Below, piece by piece: positions 9,740 through 19,571 of a stretch of 64,000 nt of DNA. How positions within the stretch are numbered: position 1 is the stretch's first letter; the number at the start of each line of letters is the position of its first letter. Both the position numbers and the translations under genes were made by a program. The stretch comes from Fibrobacterota bacterium (GTDB lineage: Bacteria; Fibrobacterota; Fibrobacteria; UBA11236): NCBI GenBank assembly GCA_028287465.1, contig JAQBPO010000072.1, positions 1 through 64,000 of the forward strand. Direction: 5' to 3'. The notes below the pieces were generated by a model. The model had not been told where the DNA came from and ran no database searches. It was given only the letters and a program-made list of their open reading frames with translations.

Positions 9740-10085
9740 GGAGACGGGGACCTTCCCGTTAACAGGGTTCAAGGCCCTGACCATCAGGACCCAAAGCCCC
9801 TTCCGACCCCGGGAGGGGCTTTCCTTTTGAGGATATATTTGCCCTGGAATCATACACTTACAGGGTGCTGTGACCTTACGGAATCCTTTATTCAACTCAG
9901 GGAATCCTTCCTACCTTACGCCCTCATAGAGGTTCCCGGCCCAAGGCTCCCAAAAAGGATGCTCCCTGGGTTATAAGTCCTTGAAATAAGTGGACATAGC
10001 TGGTTCCTGGACATTCGCTGTCCCCGGAATCGCCCTATATTTCCTCCTCGACAGGTTTTGCCGCCTCCTCTTAGAATGGCTGTAT
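9740..10085. other. Intergenic region with terminator and leader of the TPR gene
   Basis: This 346-bp stretch holds the terminator of the preceding gene (9793-9828) and then AT-richer sequence. An in-frame GTG at 9990 could extend the TPR gene upstream, but the 32 residues it would add precede a good signal peptide and are probably not translated. A short inverted repeat GGACA-TTCGC-TGTCC lies near 10010-10024. No RNA gene was recognised. Confidence 0.5.
9793..9828 (+). terminator. Rho-independent terminator
   Basis: Stem AAAGCCCCT (9793-9801) pairs perfectly with AGGGGCTTT (9814-9822) around a 12-base loop, followed by CCTTTT. It lies 53 bp after the uncharacterised gene's stop. Confidence 0.8.
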
Positions 10086-11495
10086 ATGCATCTCCCACGC
10101 GTTATACCCCCTAATTCTCTGGTGGGTCGGCTTTTGCTCCCCACTGCCTTGATCCTTGCGTTTTCGGGCCATCCAGCCCGGGCCGGGGAGGTCGCCGCCA
10201 ATTCCATCGAACTTCTGCCCGGCGGCGCGACAAAGATGAACTACGAAGACCGGGTTTCCTTGAACTCGCGTTGGGACCTCGGCTATTACCTCTTCCAGAT
10301 GCAGGAATTCGGCGAGGCCGCCAAGGAATTCGAAAAAATCCGCCAAGTGCTCCCCCAGGACGCTTCCTTGCTGGCCTTGATCGGATCCTGTTATTCCATG
10401 TCCGGCAATTGGAAGGAGGGCGAGAGGGCCCTCCTGGATGCCAAGGCCCAGAATCCCGATGACGAGGATATCAACGGTCTGCTGGGGCAATTCTACCTCT
10501 CCGCGGGCCAATCCCTGAAGGGTGCCGCCTACCTGGAGCACTCGCTGAAAATCACTCCCGAGCAGGAAGACCTCCGGGCCCGTCTGGCCACCCTTTACCT
10601 GGATGCGGGCAAGGAGGAACGGGCGCGTTACCATCTGGAATACCTGCTCCGCGCCCGCGGGGCCGATGAAGGCAAGGGTTTCGGATTCCCGGAACTCGAT
10701 TATGACTACGCGCGGTGCCTGCTGCAAGCCGGGAAATTCAAGGAAGGCCTCGCCTTCGCCCAGCTGGCCTACAAGGCGGAACCGGCCAATCCCCGTTATT
10801 CCCGCGCCCTGGGCCTCTGCCTGATGGGCACCAACCAATACGGCGAGGCTGCGCGGATGCTCGCCGCCGGACGGAATGAGTTGCAGGCCGAAGAGCTCGT
10901 CTACCTTCAATGGGGCGAGGCCCTATTCCTGGATCGCAGGTGGGAGTCCGCCGAGGCCGTTTGGCTGGAAGGCGTGAGCCGTTTCCCCAAGTCCTATGAT
11001 CTGATGTCCCGCCTGGTCGAGTATTACATCCAGATCGCCAAGCCCGCCAAGGCCCGCCGGGTGATCGTTTTCGGCGAGACCCGCAATCCCGGTCATCCCG
11101 GCAACCTGCTCCTGGATGCCCGCCTGCATCGTAAGCTTGGCGATTTCGCGGCGTCATGGAAATCCCTGGAAAGGCTGAAGCGCCGGGCTTGCGGTGCCAT
11201 GGCCAAGGAGGCTTTATGGGAAGAGGCGCAGCTGGCCTTCGCCTCCTCCAAGTTCGGCACCTGCGACAAGCTCTTGGACAACCTGCTTGCGGTCAAGCAC
11301 CGCCCTGCGGAGGCCCACCTCATGAAGGCCAAGCTGGCGCTCTACCGCGGGGACAAGGCCTTGGCGCAGGCCCAGGTGCTGAAGGCCAAGGACGCCGAGC
11401 CCTATAACGTCAAGGTCGTCGCCCTGGCCAAGGAGGCGTTTACCGGCCCGTCCGGAGCGGCCGCCGTCGCCGGCATTTTGCGGGACGTCAAATAG
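10086..11495 (+). CDS. Exported tetratricopeptide-repeat protein
   Basis: About 469 residues from ATG 10086. This start is chosen because it gives a clean Sec signal peptide: basic MHLPR start, hydrophobic LLLPTALILAF and an ARA-GE cleavage site near residue 34. A longer frame from GTG 9990 exists. The mature protein is a run of TPR-like helical hairpins (repeated W/L-x2-L-G/A-x3-Y-x8-A-x3-F/L-E patterns) from about residue 55 to the C-terminus, for example AAKEFEKIRQVLPQDASLLA. Such proteins scaffold other proteins, here in the periplasm or at the outer membrane. No catalytic domain is visible and no partner is identifiable from context. Confidence 0.85.
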   Translation: MHLPRVIPPNSLVGRLLLPTALILAFSGHPARAGEVAANSIELLPGGATKMNYEDRVSLNSRWDLGYYLFQMQEFGEAAKEFEKIRQVLPQDASLLALIGSCYSMSGNWKEGERALLDAKAQNPDDEDINGLLGQFYLSAGQSLKGAAYLEHSLKITPEQEDLRARLATLYLDAGKEERARYHLEYLLRARGADEGKGFGFPELDYDYARCLLQAGKFKEGLAFAQLAYKAEPANPRYSRALGLCLMGTNQYGEAARMLAAGRNELQAEELVYLQWGEALFLDRRWESAEAVWLEGVSRFPKSYDLMSRLVEYYIQIAKPAKARRVIVFGETRNPGHPGNLLLDARLHRKLGDFAASWKSLERLKRRACGAMAKEALWEEAQLAFASSKFGTCDKLLDNLLAVKHRPAEAHLMKAKLALYRGDKALAQAQVLKAKDAEPYNVKVVALAKEAFTGPSGAAAVAGILRDVK

Positions 11496-11547
11496 CGCCC
11501 GACGATCGCCGGGCAAGGGATGCCCGCTTGGGAGAATACGAAATGGA

Positions 11548-11580
11548 AAACGCCGCCCCCGAAGGAGCGGCGTTTCTTTT
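11548..11580. terminator. Terminator between convergent genes, possibly bidirectional
   Basis: Stem AAACGCCGC (11548-11556) pairs with GCGGCGTTT (11567-11575), loop of 10, followed by CTTTTT on the plus strand; the A-run on the other side gives some U-tract on the minus strand too. It serves the TPR gene and perhaps the converging minus operon. Confidence 0.8.
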
Positions 11581-11627
11581 TCAAGGTTTGCGCGACGGAT
11601 GCCGTCCGCGCGAAGGAAAGGTCGCGC

Positions 11628-12299
11628 CTAGTCCTCCGCGGCCTCGCCCTCGGGGGTTTCCGCTGCGGCGCTGACATCCAGGTCGAATAGGCGCTTGAGG
11701 GGGATGATTTTCAATCCCTTCTTGGGATCCACCGCATCCGACATCTTGTCCGCGGCGAACCCGATCAGGAGCGGATGCTCCGGATGGTTGGCGACCGCCT
11801 TGACGAAGGGCGAACTGCTGTAGCCCGGCATCAGGAAGTTTACCACGTAGGTATCGAAGTCGCCTTCTTCCATCATGCCCAAGGCCTCTTCGGGATCGTC
11901 CGCGACCTCGATTTCCGCATTGGGCAGGATCTGGCTGATGATGGCCACGGTCTCGTTGCGGCGCTGGCCTTCCTCATCGACGACCAGGATGATACGTTCG
12001 GAAGTGTCGGTGGTGCCGAGGGTGACCTCCAAGGCCACCTCTTCCACATCCGCGCTTTCGTCCTCGAACAAGGGTTCGGCCGCATCCTCGTCGTCCTTTT
12101 CGTCCGCATCCTCGTCATCTGAAGGATAGAGATCGGATTCGTCCTTGGGCGGCTTGGGAATGGGCGGTTTGGCGGGCTTCGCGGCCTTGGCCCCGTCCAG
12201 GGCGGCGGGCTTCTTGGCCGGTTGGGCCGGGATTCCACCGATGGGCGCGCCGTCCGCGGCAGGCTTGGCCTTGGGATCCTTGTTCTTGTCGTCGTTCAT
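11628..12299 (-). CDS. Acidic protein with degenerate receiver (pseudo-REC) domain
   Basis: 223 residues in two parts. Residues 1-95 are low-complexity: Lys/Ala/Pro-rich, then a very acidic run of Asp and Glu. Residues about 102-205 look like a response-regulator receiver fold (RIILVVDEEGQRRNETVAIISQ at the start, an acidic pair at the beta-1 end, then VVNFLMPGY). The position of the phospho-accepting Asp, normally xxDxxMPG, is Asn here, and the conserved Lys region is also weak. It is therefore probably a phosphorylation-independent adaptor. It is the last gene of the leuC-leuD-M24 minus cluster, 55 bp after the M24 gene. Function is unknown. Confidence 0.7.
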   Translation of the reverse strand: MNDDKNKDPKAKPAADGAPIGGIPAQPAKKPAALDGAKAAKPAKPPIPKPPKDESDLYPSDDEDADEKDDEDAAEPLFEDESADVEEVALEVTLGTTDTSERIILVVDEEGQRRNETVAIISQILPNAEIEVADDPEEALGMMEEGDFDTYVVNFLMPGYSSSPFVKAVANHPEHPLLIGFAADKMSDAVDPKKGLKIIPLKRLFDLDVSAAAETPEGEAAED

Positions 12300-12354
12300 G
12301 TTTAGCCGTTTCCTGGGTTGTGCTGGGCTGCTATAGAAGCCATAAATATAAAAG

Positions 12355-13827
12355 TTATCGGCCTATGGGGGGATTTTCGGCGAGCAGGGCCTCCAATTGG
12401 CCGATTTCCTTGGGTACTTCCGCGCAGAGATTGCGGCAGCCGCCCTTGGTGATCAGCAAATCGTCCTCGACCCGGATGCCGATCCATTCCGAGTACTTCT
12501 TGCCGTCCAGGGTCACGGCGAAATGGCCGTACAGCCCGGGCTCGTTGGAAATCTGCCATCCGACCTGCAAGGGGTAGTCCTGATAGATGCGGTAGGGATC
12601 GCCGTCATGCTCCTGTTCGCCCATCAGATGAGAGACGCCATGGGGTTGGCCCATATAGGAGCGCATGGCCTTGCCGCCACGAGAGAAAAAGCGGGCCTGC
12701 AATTGCGCTTCAAGGAATTCCCAGGTCCGCTTGTTCAGGTTTCGAATGGTCTCGCCGGGACGTGCGTTCTTCTGGGTCTCCTTGTTGGCATCGAGAACGA
12801 TGCCGTAGAGGAGGGCTTGAAGGGGATTGTACTTCCCGTTATGGGGCACGGTGCGGGTGATGTCCGCGTGCATGGTCCCGTAACGGACGCCAAAGTCCAG
12901 CAAAACCAATGACCCGGGCACGATGGGCTCGTCGTTCTTCAGGTAATGGAGCACGGTGGCATTCTTGCCGGATGCCACGATATTGGGGAAGCTCAGGCCG
13001 GAGGGGCTGCGCTTCTTCATGCCCCATTCCAGGTGGGCCGACAACTCGTTCTCGTCCTTGAAGGTCTTCATGGCGGCCAGGGTCTCGGCGAAGGCCTTGC
13101 CCGTATGGTGAACGGCGATTTCGGCGTCCTTGATCTGCTCCGGTTCCAGGGGCAGGCGCAGGCGGAAATGCATGTCCACGCAAGAGCGGAGTTCAAAGCC
13201 CTTGCGGCCGGATTTGCGGATCAGCTTTTCCAGCTGCTCCTTGAAATCCCAGTTGTAGTCCGTCTTGGAGCGGATGATTTTCTTGCCTCCCTCAACCTTG
13301 GGGTCGTAGGAGTGGAAGAAGGAGTAACCGTAGGGTTTCGGGGCGGCCTTCACCAGTTTCTCGAAATAGCCGGGGAAGTCCTCGAAAGGCCGGATGTCCT
13401 GGATGCCGGTCAAAGCGCGCAACTCTTCCAGGTCGCGCTTGCCTTCGGGGGTGGGATCCTTCGGATACCCGAAGCGCACCCCGTCCCAGAATTCCTTGGC
13501 GGGATCCTTGCGGGAGATGAAAAGGACTTCCTTGGCGTTCCCCTTGGCCTTGGGATTCAGGACGAGGATGACCTTGGGCTGGTTGATGCCCGTGAGATGG
13601 ATAAGGGCCGGTTCCTGGAAGATGCGAAGGCCGCTCATGATCCAGATATGCTCGCTGCCGGGTTCGCGGAAGACGCCGGAGAAGACGGCGAAACCGTCCA
13701 ACTCCTTGAGGTGGGCCTTGCGGCGGGCGATCAGGCGAGCGGTATGGCGGACCCCCGCCGATCCGACGGGGAAGACCTGGGAATATTTGCGGAGCAGGGC
13801 GGAGGTGACCGGAGGTTTCGCGGGCAT
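12355..13827 (-). CDS. M24-family Xaa-Pro aminopeptidase
   Basis: 490 residues. The N-terminal creatinase-like domain occupies about residues 1-190 and the pita-bread catalytic domain about 230-475. The metal ligands are in place: LLDFGVRYGTMHADITRT (two Asp), QPHGVSHLMG (His), SNEPGLYG (Glu) and GIRVEDDLLIT (Glu). Such enzymes remove an N-terminal residue preceding proline, using two Mn or Co ions in the cytosol. It begins 10 bp after leuD, with GAGGCGGA upstream of the ATG, so it is probably cotranscribed with the leucine genes, although no functional link is obvious. Confidence 0.9.
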   Translation of the reverse strand: MPAKPPVTSALLRKYSQVFPVGSAGVRHTARLIARRKAHLKELDGFAVFSGVFREPGSEHIWIMSGLRIFQEPALIHLTGINQPKVILVLNPKAKGNAKEVLFISRKDPAKEFWDGVRFGYPKDPTPEGKRDLEELRALTGIQDIRPFEDFPGYFEKLVKAAPKPYGYSFFHSYDPKVEGGKKIIRSKTDYNWDFKEQLEKLIRKSGRKGFELRSCVDMHFRLRLPLEPEQIKDAEIAVHHTGKAFAETLAAMKTFKDENELSAHLEWGMKKRSPSGLSFPNIVASGKNATVLHYLKNDEPIVPGSLVLLDFGVRYGTMHADITRTVPHNGKYNPLQALLYGIVLDANKETQKNARPGETIRNLNKRTWEFLEAQLQARFFSRGGKAMRSYMGQPHGVSHLMGEQEHDGDPYRIYQDYPLQVGWQISNEPGLYGHFAVTLDGKKYSEWIGIRVEDDLLITKGGCRNLCAEVPKEIGQLEALLAENPPIGR

Positions 13828-13837
13828 CCGTTCCGCC

Positions 13838-14476
13838 TCACCAGCCCGAAACGTAGGGGAGACCGGAGGCCACCTTGTCCACGACGGGCAGGTTGGTCAG
13901 GAGCTCGTTGAGCGAGTTCCAGCGCCCGCTCAAGAACTGGGATTTGGGCCCGGCAGGCAAGGTCGCGGCTTCTTCCACCGGCCCCTTCACCATTCCGGCC
14001 TCGACATCCACGGACCATTCCGCGATCGGATTCTTCTCGGCCGCATCCATGAGGCGGGCGAGGGATTCTTCGCCGGCGACGAAACAGGGGATCCCGAGGG
14101 AAACGCAATTGCCGAAGAAGATCTCGGCGAAGGATTCGCCCACGATGGCCTGGATGCCCCACCGCATGAGCGCCTGGGGGGCATGCTCACGGGAGGATCC
14201 GCAGCCGAAGTTCTTGTTCACGAACAGGACTTTCGCGCCCTGGAAACGGGCATCGTCGAAGGCATGGGTCTGCCCCTTGGCCTTGAGGCCCAGGCGATCG
14301 TCCTCGAAGGAATGCTCCCCCAGGCCGTCGAACACCACGCAGCGCAGGAAGCGGGCGGGGATGATGCGATCGGTATCGATATCGTTCCCGCGGACGGGGA
14401 TGGCCCGGCCTTGGACTTTGGCGATGATGGCCTGGGCGGCGCCGGCGGCGGGTTGGGCGGTGGTCGTGGCGGTCAT
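13838..14476 (-). CDS. leuD: 3-isopropylmalate dehydratase small subunit
   Basis: 212 residues from the ATG at 14476; the frame is open further upstream but only as a shadow of leuC. The ATG overlaps the leuC stop as ATGA, indicating translational coupling. Diagnostic motifs are [17 protein letters not shown] near the N-terminus and [15 protein letters not shown], the swivel-domain substrate-binding signature of LeuD/aconitase small subunits. With LeuC it isomerises 2-isopropylmalate to 3-isopropylmalate in leucine biosynthesis. Confidence 0.96.
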   Translation of the reverse strand: MTATTTAQPAAGAAQAIIAKVQGRAIPVRGNDIDTDRIIPARFLRCVVFDGLGEHSFEDDRLGLKAKGQTHAFDDARFQGAKVLFVNKNFGCGSSREHAPQALMRWGIQAIVGESFAEIFFGNCVSLGIPCFVAGEESLARLMDAAEKNPIAEWSVDVEAGMVKGPVEEAATLPAGPKSQFLSGRWNSLNELLTNLPVVDKVASGLPYVSGW

Positions 14477-15900
14477 GCGGCCTCCTTGGCGTAGGCGAAT
14501 ACGGTTCTGGCGTCGGCCACCTTGCCTTCGATTGCGGCGGCGGCGGCCATGGCAGGGCTCATCAGCAGGGTGCGTCCCGAAGAGGAGCCTTGGCGGCCCT
14601 TGAAATTGCGGTTGGACGTGGACGCGCAGATCTGGCGTCCTTGCAGTTTGTCCGGGTTCATGGCCAGGCACATGGAGCATCCGGGCTCCCGCCATTGGAA
14701 GCCCGCGGCCAGGAAGATTTCCTTGAGTCCCTTGGCTTCGGCCTGGCGCTGGACTTCCATGGAGCCTGGTACGATGAGGGCCTTCACCTTGGGCGACACA
14801 TGGTGGCCGGCCACCAGGCGCGCGACCTCTTCGAGATCGGAAAGGCGGCCGTTGGTGCAGGAGCCGATGAAGACCACGTCGACGGGAACTCCCGCGATGG
14901 ATTGCCCTTCTTCCAGGGACATGTATTCCAGGGCTTCCCTGATGAGGGGACGCTCATCGGAAGGGAAGGAGGCCACGCTCGGGATCGCCTGGGTGACCTG
15001 CAGGGACTGGGCCGGGGTGATGCCCCAGGTGACGAATGGCTCCAGGGCCGATCCGTCGAGCTCCACCACGTCGTCGAATTCCGCGTCCGCGTCCGTTGCG
15101 ATGCTCTTCCAGTAGGCCAGGGCCTTGTCCCATTCCGCGCCGGTGGGCGAGTACTTACGGCCCTTCAGGTAGGAGAAGGTCTTCTCGTCGGGATTGACGT
15201 ACCCGATGCGGGCGCCTCCCTCGATGGACATATTGCAAAGGGTCATGCGCTCTTCCATCGAGAAGGCGGCTATGACCGGGCCGGAGTATTCATAGGCGTA
15301 GCCGACGCCGCCGTTAACGCCCAGCTTATTGATGATGGCGAGGATGACATCCTTCGCGTAAACTCCCGTACGTAACTTGCCGGTCACATTGATCTTGCGC
15401 ACCTTGAGCTTGGACATGCTCATGGTCTGGGTGGCCAGGATGTCGGCCACCTGGCTGGTGCCGATGCCGAAGGCCAGGGACCCGAAGGCGCCGTGGGTGG
15501 AGGTATGGCTATCGCCGCAGGCGATGGTCTGACCGGGCTGGGTCAGGCCCATTTCCGGTCCGATGATGTGGACCACGCCCTGGTTGCCGCTGCCTTCCCC
15601 GAAGAAGGTGATCCCGTTCGACTTGGTGTTGTCCTCGATGGCCACCAGCATCTCTTCCGCCAACCCGTCCTTCAGTGGGCGCTGGCGCTCGCGGGTCTCG
15701 GTGGGAATGATATGGTCCACCGTCGCGAAGGTGCGCTGGGGATAACGGACCTTCAGGCCGCGCTGCTTGAGCAGGGAAAAAGCCTGGGGGGAGGTCACCT
15801 CATGGATGAGGTGAAGCCCGATGAAAAGCTGGTATTGCCCGGAGGACAACTTTCCTACGGAATGCTTGTCGAAGACCTTGTGGTAGAGGTTTTTGCCCAT
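14473..15900 (-). CDS. leuC: 3-isopropylmalate dehydratase large subunit
   Basis: 475 residues, full length. The three cysteines that hold the [4Fe-4S] cluster are visible: Cys348 in GSCTNGR and Cys408/Cys411 in [19 protein letters not shown] and [14 protein letters not shown] are also typical of LeuC. Together with LeuD it forms the hydro-lyase of the second step of leucine synthesis. The 167-bp leader up to the tlpA-like gene shows no Leu-codon-rich attenuator peptide that I can recognise. leuA and leuB are not in the window. Confidence 0.97.
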   Translation of the reverse strand: MGKNLYHKVFDKHSVGKLSSGQYQLFIGLHLIHEVTSPQAFSLLKQRGLKVRYPQRTFATVDHIIPTETRERQRPLKDGLAEEMLVAIEDNTKSNGITFFGEGSGNQGVVHIIGPEMGLTQPGQTIACGDSHTSTHGAFGSLAFGIGTSQVADILATQTMSMSKLKVRKINVTGKLRTGVYAKDVILAIINKLGVNGGVGYAYEYSGPVIAAFSMEERMTLCNMSIEGGARIGYVNPDEKTFSYLKGRKYSPTGAEWDKALAYWKSIATDADAEFDDVVELDGSALEPFVTWGITPAQSLQVTQAIPSVASFPSDERPLIREALEYMSLEEGQSIAGVPVDVVFIGSCTNGRLSDLEEVARLVAGHHVSPKVKALIVPGSMEVQRQAEAKGLKEIFLAAGFQWREPGCSMCLAMNPDKLQGRQICASTSNRNFKGRQGSSSGRTLLMSPAMAAAAAIEGKVADARTVFAYAKEAA

Positions 15901-16067
15901 AATCAGGATTCCAATGGTTGATGGAGCGTTGCCGGCTCCGGCGTATTTCGAAAGATAACAAAGAATCCGGGGATTTTACCCGGTCAGAGGGCCGGAACGG
16001 AGCCTGGGTCAGGTCGGGCTGGACCGGATCGGGCCGGAAGGAATCCGGCGATGCCGTAAGGGTCCGA

Positions 16068-16580
16068 TCAACCCGGGGGAGCCAAGGCCTGGGTTACCAG
16101 GTGTTCCAGCTGTTCTTCCGGATATAGGCCCTGGAGCTTTTCCCGGATGCGGCCGTCCCGGCCTATCAGGAAGGAGGTCGGCAGGGCCGTGATGCCGCCG
16201 AATTGCTTCATGATGTCCTCATTGCCGATCAGGACAGGGTAGTTGATGCCGAAATCCCGGGCAATGGATTTGACCTTTTGGCCCTCGGGGTCGTCCACAT
16301 TGATGGAAACCACCCTGAAATTGCGGTCGCGGTATTTCTCATGGAGCTTGACCAGGGTTGGCATCTCCATCAGGCACGGTTGGCACCAGGTGGCCCAGAA
16401 AACCAGGAGGGTTACATCCTTGTCGTCGCCGGCCAAGGTGAAGGTTTCCCCTGAATAGCTTTTAAGGGCCACCGTGGGCACTTTGCCCGTGATAGGGCGC
16501 TTTTCCTGGCAGGAGGAGAATAGCGCGAAGCCGGCCAATAAGCCCATGACGGTAAGGATTCGGTAAACCGGCTTATGCAA
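16068..16580 (-). CDS. TlpA/ResA-like lipoprotein thioredoxin
   Basis: 170 residues. The N-terminus is a lipoprotein signal: basic start, hydrophobic VMGLLAGFALF, then lipobox FSSC with Cys24 as the acylated residue. The thioredoxin fold follows, with active-site WCQPC (Cys66, Cys69) and a cis-proline loop ALPTSFLI. TlpA/ResA proteins are membrane-anchored periplasmic thiol reductants, often serving cytochrome c maturation. No cytochrome genes are adjacent, so the client is unknown. It is divergent from pilB across a short AT-rich gap. Confidence 0.9.
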   Translation of the reverse strand: MHKPVYRILTVMGLLAGFALFSSCQEKRPITGKVPTVALKSYSGETFTLAGDDKDVTLLVFWATWCQPCLMEMPTLVKLHEKYRDRNFRVVSINVDDPEGQKVKSIARDFGINYPVLIGNEDIMKQFGGITALPTSFLIGRDGRIREKLQGLYPEEQLEHLVTQALAPPG

Positions 16581-16695
16581 ATGGATTCCTGGTATGGATT
16601 ATCAGGTGGATAGTGGATTACAATATACACAAAAAACGTCGAATTAAAGCCATTTGGGGAGGGAGGTTCCTTCCCAGGGAAAGGCCGAGCCGCTT

Positions 16696-18396
16696 TTGTC
16701 AGAAAAACTAGGCGAAATCCTTCTTCGGGACGGAGTGGTCACCCAAGACCAACTGCAAAGCGCCCTGCGCGGGCAGGTGGAAAACGGCCGCAGTCTCGGG
16801 GAGAATCTGGTAGGGGTGGGCGCCATCGCTTCCGTCGACGATATCGTCTGGCAGCTGGCCGCCCAGATCAATACCCAGGTAGTGAATCTCAGCGAGATGG
16901 AACTTCCCGCGACCATCGTATCCCTGATCCCGGAGGAAATGGCGATCAAATACGGCGTCATTCCGGTGCAGAAGGAAGAGCGCATCATCCATGTGGTCAT
17001 CGGAGATCCCAAAAACGTCTTCGTCGTGGACGCCATCAAATTCCTGACCGGATGCAACGTGCGCGTCTGGATGGCCCCGGAATCCCAGGTCAAGAAGGCC
17101 ATCGAGAAATATTACATCCACTCGACCGCCACCACCGGCTTCGACGGAATCCTCCAGGACGTGGAGGACAGCAATCTCGAGATAGTCCAGGAAAACAAGG
17201 ACGACGACGAGGGCGGCGCGGATTATAACGTGATGGAGGCGCCCCTGGTGCGCCTCGTGAACAAGGTCCTGTCCGACGCGGTCAAGATTCGCGCTTCGGA
17301 TATCCACATCGAAACCTATGAGAAGACCGTGCGCGTCCGGTACCGCTTGGACGGCACCCTTATCGAGCAGACCACTTTGCCCTATAAACTTAAGGGCGCG
17401 GTCGTCTCGCGCCTGAAAATCATGGCCAATCTCGATATCGCCGAACGCCGCCTGCCCCAGGACGGCCGCATCAAGCTGGCCCTGGGAATGAAGAAGATCG
17501 ATCTGCGCGTCAGCGTGCTTCCGACCATCTATGGCGAGAAGGTGGTGATGCGTATCCTGGATCAGAGCAATCTGAACCTCGACATGAGCAAGATGGGCTT
17601 TTCCGAAAAGAGCCTGCGGGATTTCCAGGAGGCCCTGAACTCGCCGTTCGGCATGATCCTCGTGACCGGCCCTACCGGTTCGGGCAAGTCCACCACCCTC
17701 TACTCGGCCCTGTCGACGGTCAACAATCCCGATACCAATATCATGACCGCGGAAGACCCGGTGGAATACAACCTGGAAGGTATCAACCAGGTGCAGGTAA
17801 ACAGCGATATCGGGCTGACCTTCGCCGCGGCCCTGAAATCCTTCCTGCGCCAGGATCCGGACATCATCATGGTGGGGGAGATTCGCGATCTGGAGACCGC
17901 CCAGATCGCCACCAAGGCCGCCCTCACTGGCCATCTCGTGCTCAGCACCCTGCATACCAACGATGCCCCGAGCACCATCACGCGTATGGCGGACATGGGC
18001 ATCGAGCCGTTCCTGATAGCGACCTCCCTGCGTCTGGTGATCGCCCAGCGCCTTGTGCGCAAGGTCTGCAAGGAGTGCAAGGCCGAGGACCATCCTTCCT
18101 CGGAAGAACTCAGGCTTCTGGAAATCAGCGAGGCGGAAGCCAAGACCATTACGTTCTACAAGGGTGCGGGTTGCACGGTCTGCGGAGGGACCGGCTTCAA
18201 GGGACGCGTGGCCATCCATCAGGTGCTGCCCGTGACCGACGCCATCCGCAAACTGATCGTGGACCGGGCCACCCCCGACGAGATCGAAAAGGTCTCGATT
18301 GCCGAAGGAGTGCTCAATCTGCGGATGAACGCCCTGGAAAAGCTGAAAGCGGGCATCACCACGGCGCAAGAGGTGATTAAAACCACCAAAATATGA
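16696..18396 (+). CDS. pilB: Type IV pilus assembly ATPase PilB (GspE family)
   Basis: About 566 residues. I place the start at TTG 16696 (MSEKLGEILL, the usual family N-terminus, with AGGGAAAGG upstream); a further TTG at 16654 is in frame. Domains: N-terminal GSPII_E domain (about 1-140), then the ATPase with Walker A GPTGSGKSTT, Asp box/Walker B DPDIIMVGEIRD, His box LVLSTLHTND, and the four-cysteine zinc element CKEC...CTVC near the C-terminus. PilB powers pilin polymerisation at the inner membrane. It starts a pilB-pilT-pilC operon. Confidence 0.95.
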   Translation: MSEKLGEILLRDGVVTQDQLQSALRGQVENGRSLGENLVGVGAIASVDDIVWQLAAQINTQVVNLSEMELPATIVSLIPEEMAIKYGVIPVQKEERIIHVVIGDPKNVFVVDAIKFLTGCNVRVWMAPESQVKKAIEKYYIHSTATTGFDGILQDVEDSNLEIVQENKDDDEGGADYNVMEAPLVRLVNKVLSDAVKIRASDIHIETYEKTVRVRYRLDGTLIEQTTLPYKLKGAVVSRLKIMANLDIAERRLPQDGRIKLALGMKKIDLRVSVLPTIYGEKVVMRILDQSNLNLDMSKMGFSEKSLRDFQEALNSPFGMILVTGPTGSGKSTTLYSALSTVNNPDTNIMTAEDPVEYNLEGINQVQVNSDIGLTFAAALKSFLRQDPDIIMVGEIRDLETAQIATKAALTGHLVLSTLHTNDAPSTITRMADMGIEPFLIATSLRLVIAQRLVRKVCKECKAEDHPSSEELRLLEISEAEAKTITFYKGAGCTVCGGTGFKGRVAIHQVLPVTDAIRKLIVDRATPDEIEKVSIAEGVLNLRMNALEKLKAGITTAQEVIKTTKI

Positions 18397-18466
18397 TATT
18401 ATCTATTTTGAGAATCTTGAGGATCCGCCCCCATCGGGCGGGATTTCCCCGATCGGGAGCCGCGCC

Positions 18467-19534
18467 ATGGTAAGCATCCAGGAATTGTTGAGCAAAATGG
18501 TCGAGATGAGCGCATCCGATCTCCACGTCACCGCGAGCAGACCGCCCTTGTTCCGCGTGCACGGAAACCTGCGTCCGATGGCCGCGGATCCCCTCAGCCC
18601 GGAAGACTGCCTTCGCCTTGCCTACGGCGTCATGAACGAGGGGCAACGCAAGAATTTCGAGAACAAGAAGGAATACGATTTCTCCTTCGGCGTCGCCAAC
18701 CTGGCCCGCTTCCGCGCCAACGTGTTCCTGCAGCGGGGTTGCGTGGCCATGGCCATCCGTCTGATCCCTTATGAAATCCAGACCCTCGAGTCCCTGGGAC
18801 TTCCCCGAATCTTTTCCGATATCATCGACAGGCCTTCCGGCCTGGTGCTGGTGACCGGACCTACCGGGTCCGGCAAATCCACCACCTTGGCGGCCATGGT
18901 GGACCGGCTGAATTCGGAATTGGAAGGCCATATCCTCACCGTAGAGGATCCCATCGAGTTCGTGCATAAGCACAAGAAATGCATCGTGAACCAGCGCGAA
19001 GTGAAATCCGATACGGAAACCTTCGCTTCCGCCCTGCGTGTCGCCTTGCGCCAGGATCCGGACGTGGTGCTCATCGGGGAGATGCGGGATACCGAGACCA
19101 TGGAGGCCGCCCTCTCCATCGCGGAGACGGGCCATTTGACCCTCGCGACCCTGCATACGAATTCCGCGGCCCAGACCATCAACCGCATCGTGGACGCGTT
19201 CCCGGCGGGGGAGAAGGCGCAGATCCGCACCCAGTTGTCCTTCGTACTCCAAGGCGTGATCAGCCAGGCCCTGGTCCCCAAGATCGGGGGAGGGCGCATC
19301 CTTGCCTGGGAGGTCATGGTAATGACCACGGGCATCCGGGCCATGATCCGGGACGACAAGGTCCATCAGATCCAGAGCTCCATCGAAGCCGGCCAGAAAT
19401 TCGGGATGAATACCATGAACGCGAAGCTGGTGGAGCTGGTCCAGACGCGCAAGGTGGAACGGACGGACGCTCTTGCGCGTTCACCGGACGCGGAACATTT
19501 CGAACGCCTTTTGGCCGCGAACTTCAAGAACTGA
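18467..19534 (+). CDS. pilT: Type IV pilus retraction ATPase PilT
   Basis: 355 residues. Walker A GPTGSGKSTTLAAM, Walker B region DPDVVLIGEMRDTETM, and LATLHTNSAAQTINRIVDAFP are characteristic of PilT rather than PilB; the retraction-associated AIRLIP-like segment (MAIRLIPYEI) is present, and no four-Cys zinc element is found. It drives pilus depolymerisation and thus twitching motility. It lies 70 bp after pilB and 37 bp before pilC. Confidence 0.95.
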   Translation: MVSIQELLSKMVEMSASDLHVTASRPPLFRVHGNLRPMAADPLSPEDCLRLAYGVMNEGQRKNFENKKEYDFSFGVANLARFRANVFLQRGCVAMAIRLIPYEIQTLESLGLPRIFSDIIDRPSGLVLVTGPTGSGKSTTLAAMVDRLNSELEGHILTVEDPIEFVHKHKKCIVNQREVKSDTETFASALRVALRQDPDVVLIGEMRDTETMEAALSIAETGHLTLATLHTNSAAQTINRIVDAFPAGEKAQIRTQLSFVLQGVISQALVPKIGGGRILAWEVMVMTTGIRAMIRDDKVHQIQSSIEAGQKFGMNTMNAKLVELVQTRKVERTDALARSPDAEHFERLLAANFKN

Positions 19535-19571
19535 AGTCTTCCAATGAATCGACCGCACAGAACGGATAGTC

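Noticed and set aside
12352-12362. CCGATAA on the minus strand before the pseudo-receiver gene, as a sigma-28 promoter
   Set aside because: No TAAA-like -35 element at 15 bp upstream, and it lies across the stop codon of the M24 gene.
15901-16067. Leucine attenuator or T-box before leuC
   Set aside because: No Leu-rich leader peptide, T-box consensus or terminator/antiterminator pair could be seen.
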